This document shows, in pieces, positions 8,474 through 18,313 of a stretch of DNA of 49,478 nucleotides; position 1 is the first letter of the stretch, and every line of letters starts with the position of its first letter. This DNA is from Acidobacteriota bacterium. GTDB taxonomy: Bacteria; Acidobacteriota; UBA6911; RPQK01; JADFOI01. The translations under genes and the position numbers were made by a program. The notes beneath the pieces are model-generated. The model did no database searches and was not told the origin of the DNA. It saw only the letters and a list, made by a program, of their open reading frames with translations. The stretch is taken from contig JADFOI010000005.1 in NCBI GenBank assembly GCA_022562935.1, forward strand, positions 1-49,478, given 5' to 3'.

Positions 8474-9363
8474 AGATGAACGGTGTCTACTTCTTCTCCA
8501 CCTGCTCGTTTCAAGGCAATCTTCAAAGCTCTCTGAAAGAGCACACCCACTAGATGACGCTTATACTCCGCCGATCCTCGAATATCGGAAAAGGGATCGG
8601 CTTCTGCGGAAGCCTGGTCCGCTGCCTGCTTGGCGAGAACGTCGTCCACCTGCTTTCCGCGCAGCAACTCCTCTGCCTTCCTCGCCCGAATCGCTGTGAA
8701 TCCAACAGCTCCCAGCGCAACGGCGATCTCGCTACAGGTACCATCCTTTTGCAGACTGATCTGTACTCCGACGCTGGCCACCGCGAAGTCACCTGCCCGG
8801 CGTTCAAACTTCAGGTAGACCCCGCCACTTCCCTTTTGAGGAATCGGCACCAGCACCCGGGTCACCACTTCGTCCTCTCCCAGGTCTGTTGAATAGGCAT
8901 CGACGATGAGCTCATGGATCTTAAGCGTGCGCTTCCCATTGGAACTGAGCGTGTTCACCCGGGCTCCCAATGCCAGCAGGGCAGGGGCCATATCTCCGGC
9001 CGGATCGGCGTGAACCAAGCATCCCCCGATGGTTCCCAGATTACGAATCTGGACATCGCCAATCATGCTGACCGCATCGTGCATCATGGGGAGCTTTGCT
9101 TGAACCAGTGAGGACTCTTCAACCTCGGCGTGACGTGTCAGGGCACCAAAGGAGATCATTCCATCCTGCTCTTCGATGGTCGAGAGCCCCTGAATCCCCC
9201 CTAGATGAATCAGGTATTTGGGACTCGCCAACCTCAACTTCATAAGGGGAATGAGACTCTGCCCACCGGCCAGGACTCTGGCCTCCTCTCCATATTTGGA
9301 CAACAAACCAACAGCATCTTCTAACGTTTCAGGACAAAAATACTCGAACTCTTGAGGATACAT
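8470..9363 (-). CDS. FAD-binding subunit of xanthine dehydrogenase/CO dehydrogenase-type Mo hydroxylase (CoxM-like)
   Basis: 'EFEYFCPETLEDAVGLLSKYGEEARVLAGGQSLIPLMKLRLASPKYLIHLG', 'IRNLGTIGGCLVHADPAGDMAPALLALGA'. Confidence 0.9.
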   Translation of the reverse strand: MYPQEFEYFCPETLEDAVGLLSKYGEEARVLAGGQSLIPLMKLRLASPKYLIHLGGIQGLSTIEEQDGMISFGALTRHAEVEESSLVQAKLPMMHDAVSMIGDVQIRNLGTIGGCLVHADPAGDMAPALLALGARVNTLSSNGKRTLKIHELIVDAYSTDLGEDEVVTRVLVPIPQKGSGGVYLKFERRAGDFAVASVGVQISLQKDGTCSEIAVALGAVGFTAIRARKAEELLRGKQVDDVLAKQAADQASAEADPFSDIRGSAEYKRHLVGVLFQRALKIALKRAGGEEVDTVHL

Positions 9364-9385
9364 AGGGTCTGCCTCTCATGATGTC

Positions 9386-9424
9386 GTGGCGAGCCACTCG
9401 TAGCGAGCCACCGTGGCCCGCCAC
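9386..9424. repeat. Tandem short palindromes GTGGCNNGCCAC
   Basis: GTGGCGAGCCAC (9386-9397) and GTGGCCCGCCAC (9413-9424) between two minus-strand genes. Confidence 0.6.
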
Positions 9425-9463
9425 CTACTTCAGCCGAAAGCAGGGATCTTGCTGTGAGTGGTC

Positions 9464-9907
9464 CTACTTGGCGGCTTCGATCTTGCTCAAGGAATAATCG
9501 ATGGCACCCTGAGCCACGATCTGGTCCTCTTCCGCCGTGCCTCCGCTAATCCCAATCCCTCCCACCACCTCATCGTTAATGATGATGGGAAGACCACCGC
9601 CGATAATCGAAAACCGTCCTTGGTTGGTCACATGAATTCCAAAGGTCGGTTTGCCGGGCACCGCAAGCTGGTTATACTCGTGGGTTCCTTTCTTGGCCGC
9701 CGCTGCAGTAAAGGCTTTGTCCATAGCTATGGAAATACTCGAGATTTTCGCTCCATCCATACGGGTGAAGGCGATCAGATTTCCGGCCTCGTCGGTTACA
9801 GCGCTACACATAGGAACCCCGATCTCCCGAGACTTCTCTTCAGCACCCTCGATCAGAACCCTGGCATCATCGATTGAAAGTCTTCTGACAGTAATCAGCT
9901 CCATCAC
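9464..9907 (-). CDS. GlcG/HbpS family (DUF336) heme-binding-like protein
   Basis: 'GVPMCSAVTDEAGNLIAFTRMDGAKISSISIAMDKAFTAAAAKKGT', 'GGGLPIIINDEVVGGIGISGGTAEEDQIVAQGAI'. Confidence 0.88.
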   Translation of the reverse strand: MMELITVRRLSIDDARVLIEGAEEKSREIGVPMCSAVTDEAGNLIAFTRMDGAKISSISIAMDKAFTAAAAKKGTHEYNQLAVPGKPTFGIHVTNQGRFSIIGGGLPIIINDEVVGGIGISGGTAEEDQIVAQGAIDYSLSKIEAAK

Positions 9908-10042
9908 CTCCCTGTCCTGTCTTCTGAGAGCATGGTTTAAGGAACCTTATCAGATCGTAGCTGCACCGCCCAATCAAATTGATCCTCGGTAGCGCCAGCG
10001 GATCTCGGAAAGCTTGCCCGGCAGGTGTGATGGTTTACTGGC

Positions 10043-10615
10043 TCAGTGCATGTAAAAAAAACAGGCCGGAATCGGTTCGATGGGAGAGATCGACCCCCCT
10101 AAGCCTCGCGCTCGGATCTCCTGGCCATCCAGGGACTGAGCCGTCAGTTCCAGATTCTCCAAGGGAATCTCATGGTTCAAGGTGATCTCCTCGGACAACT
10201 CAAAAGTGAGGTTCACAAGCACGCCCTGCGGAATGACACTGGATGCGGAGATATCCAAGCGCAGGATCTTGAGCTCCAGGTTTTGAGGTTCATCCATTCC
10301 CATTTCCATCCCGGTCCCCGCCGATTCAGCAGTCTCGACCAGTTCCGTTTTTACCTGGGCCCCCGCCGCTTCGGCACCACTACCCAGGGTCGCCTCCACA
10401 AAAGAAATCAGCTCTGATGGGTATCCTATTTCAAGGGAGATTTTCGCAACTTGAGGATCGTTTCGGGTCACCAGGGTAATGGGCAGGGAGACCTGATCAC
10501 CCGGCGCCAAGGCGTCGATAACCATACCCAGGTCCACATTCACTGCAGGCTGACCCTGTGAGAAGAGAGAGACCCACATCAGCCCAGATGACAGGGCCAG
10601 GAGAATCCATTTCAT
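10043..10615 (-). CDS. Secreted protein with cohesin-like fold (tentative)
   Basis: Signal peptide 'MKWILLALSSGLMWVSLFSQGQP'. Pattern 'LAPGDQVSLPITLVTRNDPQVAKISLEIGYPSELISFVEATLG...LVNLTFELSEE' resembles cohesin domains. Confidence 0.6.
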   Translation of the reverse strand: MKWILLALSSGLMWVSLFSQGQPAVNVDLGMVIDALAPGDQVSLPITLVTRNDPQVAKISLEIGYPSELISFVEATLGSGAEAAGAQVKTELVETAESAGTGMEMGMDEPQNLELKILRLDISASSVIPQGVLVNLTFELSEEITLNHEIPLENLELTAQSLDGQEIRARGLGGSISPIEPIPACFFYMH

Positions 10616-10654
10616 ATTGCTTATTATTCGTTTCTATTGCCCCAATGATATCAG

Positions 10655-12373
10655 CTAGAAAGCCCCACGTACCTCATAAACAACATTACCACCAACCACG
10701 GTCATCAAGACACGAAGTGCATCCAACTCATCTTCCGGCCAGGTCATATAGTCTCCGCCCAGAACCACTAAATCACCCAGCTTGCCCACTTCGATGGAGC
10801 CCAGAATATCCTGCTCCCCACTGTAACGGGCGGCCCAGCTCGTGTACATGTACAGAGCCTCCTGACGGGTCACTTTCTGCTCAGGGTTCCAGACCCGGCC
10901 GTCGTCGCTCTTTCGAGTCACAAAGGCGCGAATGGCTTCCATTCCCCCGGGGATCTCGATGGCGGGTTTGAGACCCGCATCGATCACGCTCCTCGCGGGC
11001 GTCATCTTGTAGACAGCATCTGCCCCGTATTGGTAGACCCAGGTCTCATTGTCTCCGGCAATAGCACTGGCGTACATGGTGGGATTAATATCCATTTCCT
11101 TCATCAGCTCAAAATGGCTTTCTCGAATCATGGCCTGGTGGTCAATGCCAAAGTGGCGACCCACCAGTGACTTTTCCTGGTGAGCTTCGTACAAAGCCTC
11201 CAGAAGGACGCTATTGCTTTGGTCTCCGGCACTATGCAGACCTCCTATGGTCCATCCATAGCGGTTGGCCAGAATGATATTTTGGCGATCGCTGGTAGCC
11301 ACGTTGCCGGTTTCTTCCCACTTGTTCTGGCCATAGGTCTCGTAGGGGTCTCCCTCCACCCGATTAATCTTGGGGATATCGGTGAGAGCCGCCCCGTTCC
11401 CGGTGGATCCGTCCACCACCTGTACGGTGGCTCCAATGATCTTGAACTGGTCATCTCCAAAGTCGGTCAGGTTCCCGATACGCTTGAGAAAGGCTTCGGG
11501 TCGAGCTTGAGAGCGGAGGAATTCGTGATGTATCCTCACCCTTGGCTCCAGCTCTCCCTTGACCCAAAGATCCCGCAAAATAGTGATGGTCAAGCCTTGA
11601 CCGCGTCCCATGATGGTCGTCAATCCCTGGGGAAAGTAGCGTCTAAAGGTCTGTTTTTGTCTCTCCAACTGGGTTGAGGAATCCTCCTGAGGCATCAACT
11701 CGTAGATGACCGTTCCCGCAGCCGCCCCCCTGAGTTGCCCGGTGGGGTTTCCGTTTTCATCCTTCAAGATTCCCTGGATGTCAGGAGGAAGTTTCTTGAG
11801 CATCAGGCTGTTGACAATCACCTGATTGTTCTGGCAGCTAATGGAGATGGGATTCTCGGGAGCCGCCGCATCCAGCTGGGCGAGCGTGACATCCACAACC
11901 AAAGGTTTCTTGCTGGTCCCCCGCATGTACAGTTCAACACCGGGAGGAAACTTGGCCACTTCGGCCTTGATTTCTTCCAAGCCGCTGGCCACATCCTTGA
12001 ATTCAACCCTGCCCCCTTGACCGCGCTTGGCAACGTTCCCGACAAAAGCGCTGTGCTCATGGCTAGCGATCAGACCGGGAATAACACTGCGCCCCTCCAC
12101 ATCCACACGCCGGGTATTGGGTCCCGCCATGGCCAGGATCCGCTCACTACTTCCCACGGCCAGAAACTTCCCATCCCGAATGGCCACCGCCTCTTCGATC
12201 GTGAACGCCTCGTCTGTCGTCAGAATCTTTCCGTTGTAGAAAATAATGTCCGCATAAGCGATGACTTCAGGCGGCAGGTCCTGGCCACTTTGCCCCCAGG
12301 CAGAACTGGCCGTCAGGCAAAAAAGCATCCATAACCCGATGGCGTATCGATAGTGCAAGTGATTCTTGTTCAT
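10655..12373 (-). CDS. Amidohydrolase, YtcJ-like, exported
   Basis: ATG at 12373 with GGAGG upstream. 'ADIIFYNGKILTTDEAFTIEEAVAIRDGKFLAVGSSERI', 'GLIASHEHSAF', 'GSIEVGKLGDLVVLGGDYMTWPEDEL'. Confidence 0.87.
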   Translation of the reverse strand: MNKNHLHYRYAIGLWMLFCLTASSAWGQSGQDLPPEVIAYADIIFYNGKILTTDEAFTIEEAVAIRDGKFLAVGSSERILAMAGPNTRRVDVEGRSVIPGLIASHEHSAFVGNVAKRGQGGRVEFKDVASGLEEIKAEVAKFPPGVELYMRGTSKKPLVVDVTLAQLDAAAPENPISISCQNNQVIVNSLMLKKLPPDIQGILKDENGNPTGQLRGAAAGTVIYELMPQEDSSTQLERQKQTFRRYFPQGLTTIMGRGQGLTITILRDLWVKGELEPRVRIHHEFLRSQARPEAFLKRIGNLTDFGDDQFKIIGATVQVVDGSTGNGAALTDIPKINRVEGDPYETYGQNKWEETGNVATSDRQNIILANRYGWTIGGLHSAGDQSNSVLLEALYEAHQEKSLVGRHFGIDHQAMIRESHFELMKEMDINPTMYASAIAGDNETWVYQYGADAVYKMTPARSVIDAGLKPAIEIPGGMEAIRAFVTRKSDDGRVWNPEQKVTRQEALYMYTSWAARYSGEQDILGSIEVGKLGDLVVLGGDYMTWPEDELDALRVLMTVVGGNVVYEVRGAF

Positions 12374-12444
12374 CAAAAATGCCTCCATTTTTTGTGGATC
12401 GAAAAAATTTCTCGCAATTTCCTTGATTGCGCTGAGCTTATTCC

Positions 12445-14250
12445 TCAACGTGGGTCCTGTCCAATAAAAGGACTTTCTGCTTTCGCCGAGGTCTCTTTTC
12501 CAATGTCGGACGCTATGGCCGCCTGAATGTAATGAAGCATCGCGCTTTCGCTGATCAGTCGCTGATCCAAAAGCTCCGATGCAACTCTGGAGACGCAGCT
12601 CACGTATCGGTCATGAGTCAATACCCTCTCAGGACCCAAGATGCCATATCGTTCCCCTTCTCTGGCCCTTCGCCGCCAGGCCTGGGTCATACTCGGCCGG
12701 GTATCCCGAACATGGTTCTTGTTCATGTCGACGAGGTATCCCCGGCTGTCCAGAGGCTCAAGCCAGTTTTCCTCAAAGTCGGGTGGAAGGGGTGTCGTGT
12801 CGGCATTGACAGGACGCTGAGGGGTCTTCAAATAGGGGGTAAAGCCGGTGCGCCCAGGTCGGAAAACACCGGGTGGGAATTCATAATAGACCCCCGTCGG
12901 ACAGGCGATCTCAGGCAATGCGACGGCTGGATTTTCCAGCTGTCCGTCTCCGTTGGCGTCACCCAACTGGTAGTCGTCGGATCGCGTCGGGCCAGGTTCG
13001 ATTCCCTGCTCTACCCACTGGTCCAGAACATCAATCAAGGAGTCATAGACTCCGCTCAAGTCCAGATTTTGGGAGTAGAGCTCTGATGGCCAGACGCTTC
13101 CGGCATCACCGTGGCTGACCCCAATGATTTCGTAGGTTCTGCTCTTTGCCCCCAATCCCTTCTTGCCCAGAAGGCGCGCATTTTCTCGTTTGACGGAAAG
13201 ATACTCTCCCACTACAAACCCGCCGCCGGAATAGGCCTGGTGCACGATATCCAGCTGGAGCGCAAAGTTGTCTCGATGGGCCTGATCAAATTCCAGGTGA
13301 TCTCGATCATCCTCCTTCAGGAGAAACTGCTCACCACTGTCCTGGGTGCGGACAAAGTACTGGGTTGGCCAATACCAGCCGCCACCCGCATCGTCCAACA
13401 ACATACCGTCAAAGATTTTCTCCCCATAGGCGTCCAGGTTTCGCCCGGGGGCATAATTGAAGAGACGTCCCAGACTGGCGCCAGCTGAATGACCGTAGAG
13501 GTAGGTTCGTGACGGTTTGCTGCCGAGCTGGGCTTCGAGGAGATTTTTAGCGATCTGTGTCCAGTCTCGAATGATGCCCAAATGATACCCGTAACTTCGG
13601 CCACCCAAAGTCACCTCACCACCATCCAGGGTTACCTCCTCATCCGCAGATCCCACCCTGGAGGCTGGACGGCTGGTGTAGGCGACCGCATACCCCTTAT
13701 CAATCATCAAGCCGGCGTAGGAGTTTTCTCCCATTAAGGGATTGTACTGATTGGGCTTTCTGGAAATCAGATCACCAACGGTGCCGTAGGAACCAGAGCC
13801 GTGAATCAGTACAAAGAGCTTTCCATTCCAGTCGTCAGAGGCCCCCGGCAGAAACAGCGTGAGACCGCTTCCCTTCTCTGCGAAGTAGGTCCCAATGCCG
13901 TGAAAATAAGGTCCCAGGTTGCCCCGCTGGGCGGTGAACTCAGGGACATCGGTCAGCATCTCGACGCGCGGAGCCTCCTTGGCCGTGTATCCCACGATCG
14001 TGCCACTGACCCCGATTTCTAGCCGCCGATAGGGCACGCCGTGAACATTGTGAATCTGTTTCTCCTGAGAAATATTGCAGGTTTTGGGCCCAACGCTCTT
14101 ACCGTGAACCAGCACTGCGGGACCGATATAGCTACTGCAATCCTGATCTAGAGGAGCCGCTGCACTCAAGTGGGTGAGTCCTGAGGTGCACAAAAGCCAT
14201 ACCCCAATGGATAAGAGCAGAGCAAAGCGCCGATTTTTTGTTCCTTGCAT
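12445..14250 (-). CDS. Secreted alpha/beta-hydrolase-like protein (paralog A)
   Basis: ATG at 14250 with GGAGAGGTGAT upstream, signal peptide, 'YLYGHSAGASLGRLFNYAPG'. Extensive similarity to 15515-17311. Confidence 0.7.
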   Translation of the reverse strand: MQGTKNRRFALLLSIGVWLLCTSGLTHLSAAAPLDQDCSSYIGPAVLVHGKSVGPKTCNISQEKQIHNVHGVPYRRLEIGVSGTIVGYTAKEAPRVEMLTDVPEFTAQRGNLGPYFHGIGTYFAEKGSGLTLFLPGASDDWNGKLFVLIHGSGSYGTVGDLISRKPNQYNPLMGENSYAGLMIDKGYAVAYTSRPASRVGSADEEVTLDGGEVTLGGRSYGYHLGIIRDWTQIAKNLLEAQLGSKPSRTYLYGHSAGASLGRLFNYAPGRNLDAYGEKIFDGMLLDDAGGGWYWPTQYFVRTQDSGEQFLLKEDDRDHLEFDQAHRDNFALQLDIVHQAYSGGGFVVGEYLSVKRENARLLGKKGLGAKSRTYEIIGVSHGDAGSVWPSELYSQNLDLSGVYDSLIDVLDQWVEQGIEPGPTRSDDYQLGDANGDGQLENPAVALPEIACPTGVYYEFPPGVFRPGRTGFTPYLKTPQRPVNADTTPLPPDFEENWLEPLDSRGYLVDMNKNHVRDTRPSMTQAWRRRAREGERYGILGPERVLTHDRYVSCVSRVASELLDQRLISESAMLHYIQAAIASDIGKETSAKAESPFIGQDPR

Positions 14251-14470
14251 ATCACCTCTCCTTCTCTTAGCGGGGGGCGAACCCATAGTTGTGAACATTG
14301 AACTTCCAGATCCAAAGGCACTCGGAAAACTTCCTCTAACACCCAATTGCATGCGGTTTTTAATGAATCCAGTCTAGGTTTGAAAAGAGGCATAGTCAAG
14401 CAGTTTGAACTTCTGCTGGACCCTTCTCCCAGGCTGGCCGCATTGGGGCTTCAGGAATATACTGGGCCCC

Positions 14471-15448
14471 ATGAGCCAAGCCCAAGTGGTGTTCCTTCAC
14501 GGATTGAACCAGAAGACCGTGGACCTGATTACTTCCTGCGCACCTGAGGGTTTCACCATCACCGAGGTTGAGGGCAATCTCTGTGAGGAGGACCAGATGA
14601 AGGCGGTCCAAAACGCTGATTTCTTGATGGTGTACCGGGCAGGGGTAAACGATGGTTTGCTGAGAGCGGCCTCCAAACTTCGTCTGGTCCAGCTTCTGGC
14701 GGCAGGATACGACCGCATGAACCTCACTCTGTTGCACAAGTTAGGGATACCCTGTGCCAACAACGGGGGCGCCAACTCCTGGACCGTAGCCGACCATACC
14801 GTACTGCTCATGCTATCCCTCTATAAACGTCTCATCCTGGCCGATAGAGCCACCCGGGAGGGCCGCTGGAGAGAACCCATCGACGGGTTCAACACCTTTG
14901 AAATGGCAAACAAGCAAATCGGTATCCTGGGAATCGGAAACATTGGAAGGAAGGTGGCCCAACGGGTTCAGGCCTTCGACGCTCAGGTCCAATACTACGA
15001 CAAATACCCACTGGAACCGGCCCGCGAACGGGAGCTCAAGGTCAAGAGAGTTTCCCTGCAAGAATTGTTTCGTTCCTCGGACATCGTCTCCTGCCACACC
15101 GCCCTCACCCCTGAAACCCATCACCTGATCAACAGGGAGAGCCTGGCCCTGATGAAGCCAACCGCTCTCTTGATCAACACCAGCCGGGGACCTGTGGTGG
15201 AAGAGGGGGCACTCATTGAGGCCTTACAGGAAGGCCGTATCGCCGGTGCCGGCCTGGATGTCTTCGAAAAGGAGCCGGTCGAACAGGGCAATCCTCTGCT
15301 TCGAATGGAAAACGTGGTGGTCACACCTCACAGCGCTGGAACCACCTGGAACACCTGGTGCCGCCGCGCCGAGTTCGCCTACCGGAATATGCAAAGGGTC
15401 TTGGAAGGTCAGCCTCCCCTGGCCATGGTCCAGGACAATGAGGAGTAG
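14471..15448 (+). CDS. D-2-hydroxyacid dehydrogenase, NAD-binding
   Basis: 'KQIGILGIGNIGRKVAQRVQAFDAQVQYYDKYP', 'LMKPTALLINTSRGPVVEEGALIEALQEGRIAGAGLDVFEKEP', 'VVVTPHSAGTT'. Confidence 0.92.
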   Translation: MSQAQVVFLHGLNQKTVDLITSCAPEGFTITEVEGNLCEEDQMKAVQNADFLMVYRAGVNDGLLRAASKLRLVQLLAAGYDRMNLTLLHKLGIPCANNGGANSWTVADHTVLLMLSLYKRLILADRATREGRWREPIDGFNTFEMANKQIGILGIGNIGRKVAQRVQAFDAQVQYYDKYPLEPARERELKVKRVSLQELFRSSDIVSCHTALTPETHHLINRESLALMKPTALLINTSRGPVVEEGALIEALQEGRIAGAGLDVFEKEPVEQGNPLLRMENVVVTPHSAGTTWNTWCRRAEFAYRNMQRVLEGQPPLAMVQDNEE

Positions 15449-15514
15449 ACCGGTTGAATGAACAGGTCAATCGTGTTAGAGAGTAATGTAAGCTTCTGGA
15501 AAGGATCACCCCAC

Positions 15515-17311
15515 ATGCCCCAAACAAAAACTCGTCGAATTTCTTCACAGTTCCTGATGGGCGGTTGGCTCATCTTGATCCTGAGTGCGCCCACCCTGTT
15601 GGGATCGACACCTCTGGATTTGGACTGCAACGCCTATATCGGTCCTGGCCAAATCGTTCACGGTTCGCCAGTCGGGCCCGAGACCTGCAGCGTTGTTGAG
15701 GAGCCGGAGTTTAGTAACGCTTACGGGTCAGGTTACCGGCGTCTCCAGATCGGGATCAGCGGAACCATCGCCGGCTACACGGTCATCGGGCGTCCGCGCC
15801 TGGAGATGCTGACCGACCTTCCCGAGTTCGCTTTTGCACAGCGGGGAAACCTGGGACCCTACTTCCACGGCATTGGGACCTACCACGCGGAAAAGGGCAG
15901 CGGTATCACGCTATTTCTTCCAAAGTCCGATCGGGACTGGAATGGCAAGCTCTTCGTATTGGTTCATGGCATGAGTTCCTATGGTTCTGTGGGCGAACTT
16001 CAGCCCAGAAAACCCAATCAGTACAACCCCTTGATGGGAGACAATTCCTTTGCCGGACTGATGATCGATAAGGGATATGCCGTCGCCTACACCAGTCGCC
16101 CGGCCGCTCGGCATGAAAACGGGGCCAGTGAGCAGGTCACCTTGGACGATGGAACCGTCCTGGAGGGGAAAAGCTTTGGTTATCATGCGGGCTTGATCCG
16201 AGATTGGACCGAAATCGCTGAAAACCTCATTCAAGGGGAACTGGGACGCAAACCCCATCGCACCTACTTCTATGGAAAATCAGCCGGTGCCAGTCTGGGA
16301 CGGCTCTTCAACTACGCTCCCGGAGCCAATTCCTTTGCCAATGGAGAGCGCATCTTTGACGGTCTGCTTTGTGATGACCCTGGCGGCGGCTGGTATATGC
16401 CCACCATCCACTTCAAGCGTGTGGAAGGCCCCTCCGGGCGATTCCACGTCGAAAGGGACGAGCAGGATCACCTGCACTTTGATGAAGCTCACCGCAATGC
16501 TTTTGCCGCACAGTTTGATGTAGTTCACCAGGCCTATGTGGGTGCAGACTTCGTGGCCGGAGATTATCTCTTCATGAAGCGGAAAAACGCACGACTGCTC
16601 AACCAAAAGGGCTTGGGCAAGAAGAGCCGAACCTATGAAATCGTGGGAATGAGCCACGCCGACGCCGGCAATGAGTGGCCTTCGGAACTCTGGAGCCAGA
16701 ATCTGGAATTGAGCGGAATCTTCGACGTCCTGATCGATGTTCTGGATGAATGGGTGGAACAGGGTATCGAGCCCGGTCCCACCCGATCCGATGATTACAA
16801 TCTGGGTGATATCGACAGGGACGGACAACTCGAGAATCCAGCCGTGTCCCTGCCGGAGATCGCCTGCCCCACCGGGGTCTATTATGAATTCCCCCCGGGT
16901 GTCTCGCGGCCCGGGAGGACCGGTTTTGCGCCCTATCTGGAGACCCCTCGGTTTCCCATCAATGCCGACACCACTCCCCTGCTGGCAGAAAAACGTATCC
17001 GATACGGTTTGGGCCTGCCCGACTTTGACGAGGAGTGGCTGGAACCCCTGGACAGCCGAGGCCGTCCCCTGGATATGAATCACAACCACGTTCGGGATAC
17101 CCGGGAAACGATTGAGCAGGCCTGGAAAAGGCGAGCCTCAGAAGGCCAAAAATATGGGATTCTCGGTCCCGATGAAAAGCTGACTCATGCCCGATATGTA
17201 AGCTGCGTGGCCCGGGTGGCCTCCGAACTTGCCGAGCAGAGACTGATCAGCGAAACGGCAATGGTTCACTACATTACAGAAGCCACCGAATCGCATATCG
17301 GAAGAGACTAG
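15515..17311 (+). CDS. Secreted alpha/beta-hydrolase-like protein (paralog B)
   Basis: 'YFYGKSAGASLGRLFNYAPGANSF', 'RRLQIGISGTIAGYTVIGRPRLEMLTDLPEF'. Collinear with the 12445-14250 product. Confidence 0.7.
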   Translation: MPQTKTRRISSQFLMGGWLILILSAPTLLGSTPLDLDCNAYIGPGQIVHGSPVGPETCSVVEEPEFSNAYGSGYRRLQIGISGTIAGYTVIGRPRLEMLTDLPEFAFAQRGNLGPYFHGIGTYHAEKGSGITLFLPKSDRDWNGKLFVLVHGMSSYGSVGELQPRKPNQYNPLMGDNSFAGLMIDKGYAVAYTSRPAARHENGASEQVTLDDGTVLEGKSFGYHAGLIRDWTEIAENLIQGELGRKPHRTYFYGKSAGASLGRLFNYAPGANSFANGERIFDGLLCDDPGGGWYMPTIHFKRVEGPSGRFHVERDEQDHLHFDEAHRNAFAAQFDVVHQAYVGADFVAGDYLFMKRKNARLLNQKGLGKKSRTYEIVGMSHADAGNEWPSELWSQNLELSGIFDVLIDVLDEWVEQGIEPGPTRSDDYNLGDIDRDGQLENPAVSLPEIACPTGVYYEFPPGVSRPGRTGFAPYLETPRFPINADTTPLLAEKRIRYGLGLPDFDEEWLEPLDSRGRPLDMNHNHVRDTRETIEQAWKRRASEGQKYGILGPDEKLTHARYVSCVARVASELAEQRLISETAMVHYITEATESHIGRD

Positions 17312-17352
17312 TGTCTCGTCCCATGAATACCCTGGCATGTGTGGCGGGACAC

Positions 17353-18270
17353 TTACGCCTGGCCCAGGACAACAAAGGTAATCCCCACAACCACCAGGAT
17401 GGCTCCCAGGAACATGCGAAGGGTCACCCGCTCCAATCGCTGCAAAAAAATGTGGGTAAAGGTCATGGCGATCAGAGGGTAGGTCGCCACAATCGGTGAA
17501 GCCAACATCACCGGTGCTCTGGCCAGAGCTGTATACATCAGGAAAATGCCGAAGGACGAGCAGACTCCCGCCAGAATCATCATGATCAGGGCCCATCGGG
17601 GTGCCCGCAGGTCCCTTTTGAGGTGAGGCACCGAGATCACCAGGAGAAACAGCATTCCGAAGAACAGAGTGTAAGTTGCCGTTACCGGAGCCGGGGCCGC
17701 TCGGGTGACGACGTGTCGAGCAATGGCATGGCCTGTTCCATAGGCGGCCGCCCCGGCTACCGCACAAAGGAGTCCTATAGCCACCCGCCTGGTCCCGCTG
17801 GGCTGCACCTCCTGGCTCTGCGTCAAAGGAAAGGCCCCTCGTTGACTCATCACCAGGGCCAACCCCGCGGCAACCGCCAGGGTCCCTAACACAATCGAAG
17901 AGGTGACCTGCTCCCCCAGGAAAAGAATGGCCAAAAGGGCGGCAAAAAGGGGACTGGTCCCGGAAATCGAGGTGGTCCGCGCCACACCCGCCAGGCGAAT
18001 TCCCGTGTAGTTCAAGAAGCGCCCTCCCGGAAATTGGATCAAACCTAGCAGGGCGAACCACAGAATAGAGGACCGGGTGACAGCAAACAGAGCCTGGGAA
18101 TCCATGCTCCAGGCGACCACGGAAATGATGACAAAACCTGCCGCCAGAGAGATAAAAGTGCCGGTACGCGAGCCCACCTGCTGCATACCCACACGAGCAA
18201 AGCAGGCTCCTGCTGCCCAGGATGTCGAGGCTAGTGCGGCAAAGAAGGCTCCTGAAAGTGGATCGGACAT
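17353..18270 (-). CDS. EamA/DMT-superfamily transporter
   Basis: Ten-helix-like hydrophobic protein 'MSDPLSGAFFAALASTSWAAGACFARVGMQQ...TSSIVLGTLAVAAGLALVM...ARAPVMLASPIVATYPLIAMTFTHIFL'. ATG at 18270. Confidence 0.85.
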   Translation of the reverse strand: MSDPLSGAFFAALASTSWAAGACFARVGMQQVGSRTGTFISLAAGFVIISVVAWSMDSQALFAVTRSSILWFALLGLIQFPGGRFLNYTGIRLAGVARTTSISGTSPLFAALLAILFLGEQVTSSIVLGTLAVAAGLALVMSQRGAFPLTQSQEVQPSGTRRVAIGLLCAVAGAAAYGTGHAIARHVVTRAAPAPVTATYTLFFGMLFLLVISVPHLKRDLRAPRWALIMMILAGVCSSFGIFLMYTALARAPVMLASPIVATYPLIAMTFTHIFLQRLERVTLRMFLGAILVVVGITFVVLGQA

Positions 18271-18313
18271 GGCAAAATCGGCCCTTCCACGTAGGCCGTC
18301 AGCGCCTTTGGAG

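Noticed and set aside
17138-18061. 307-aa minus-strand ORF overlapping the EamA transporter gene
   Set aside because: Low-complexity, Gly/Pro/His-rich shadow frame of a convincing transporter ORF, without a recognisable family.
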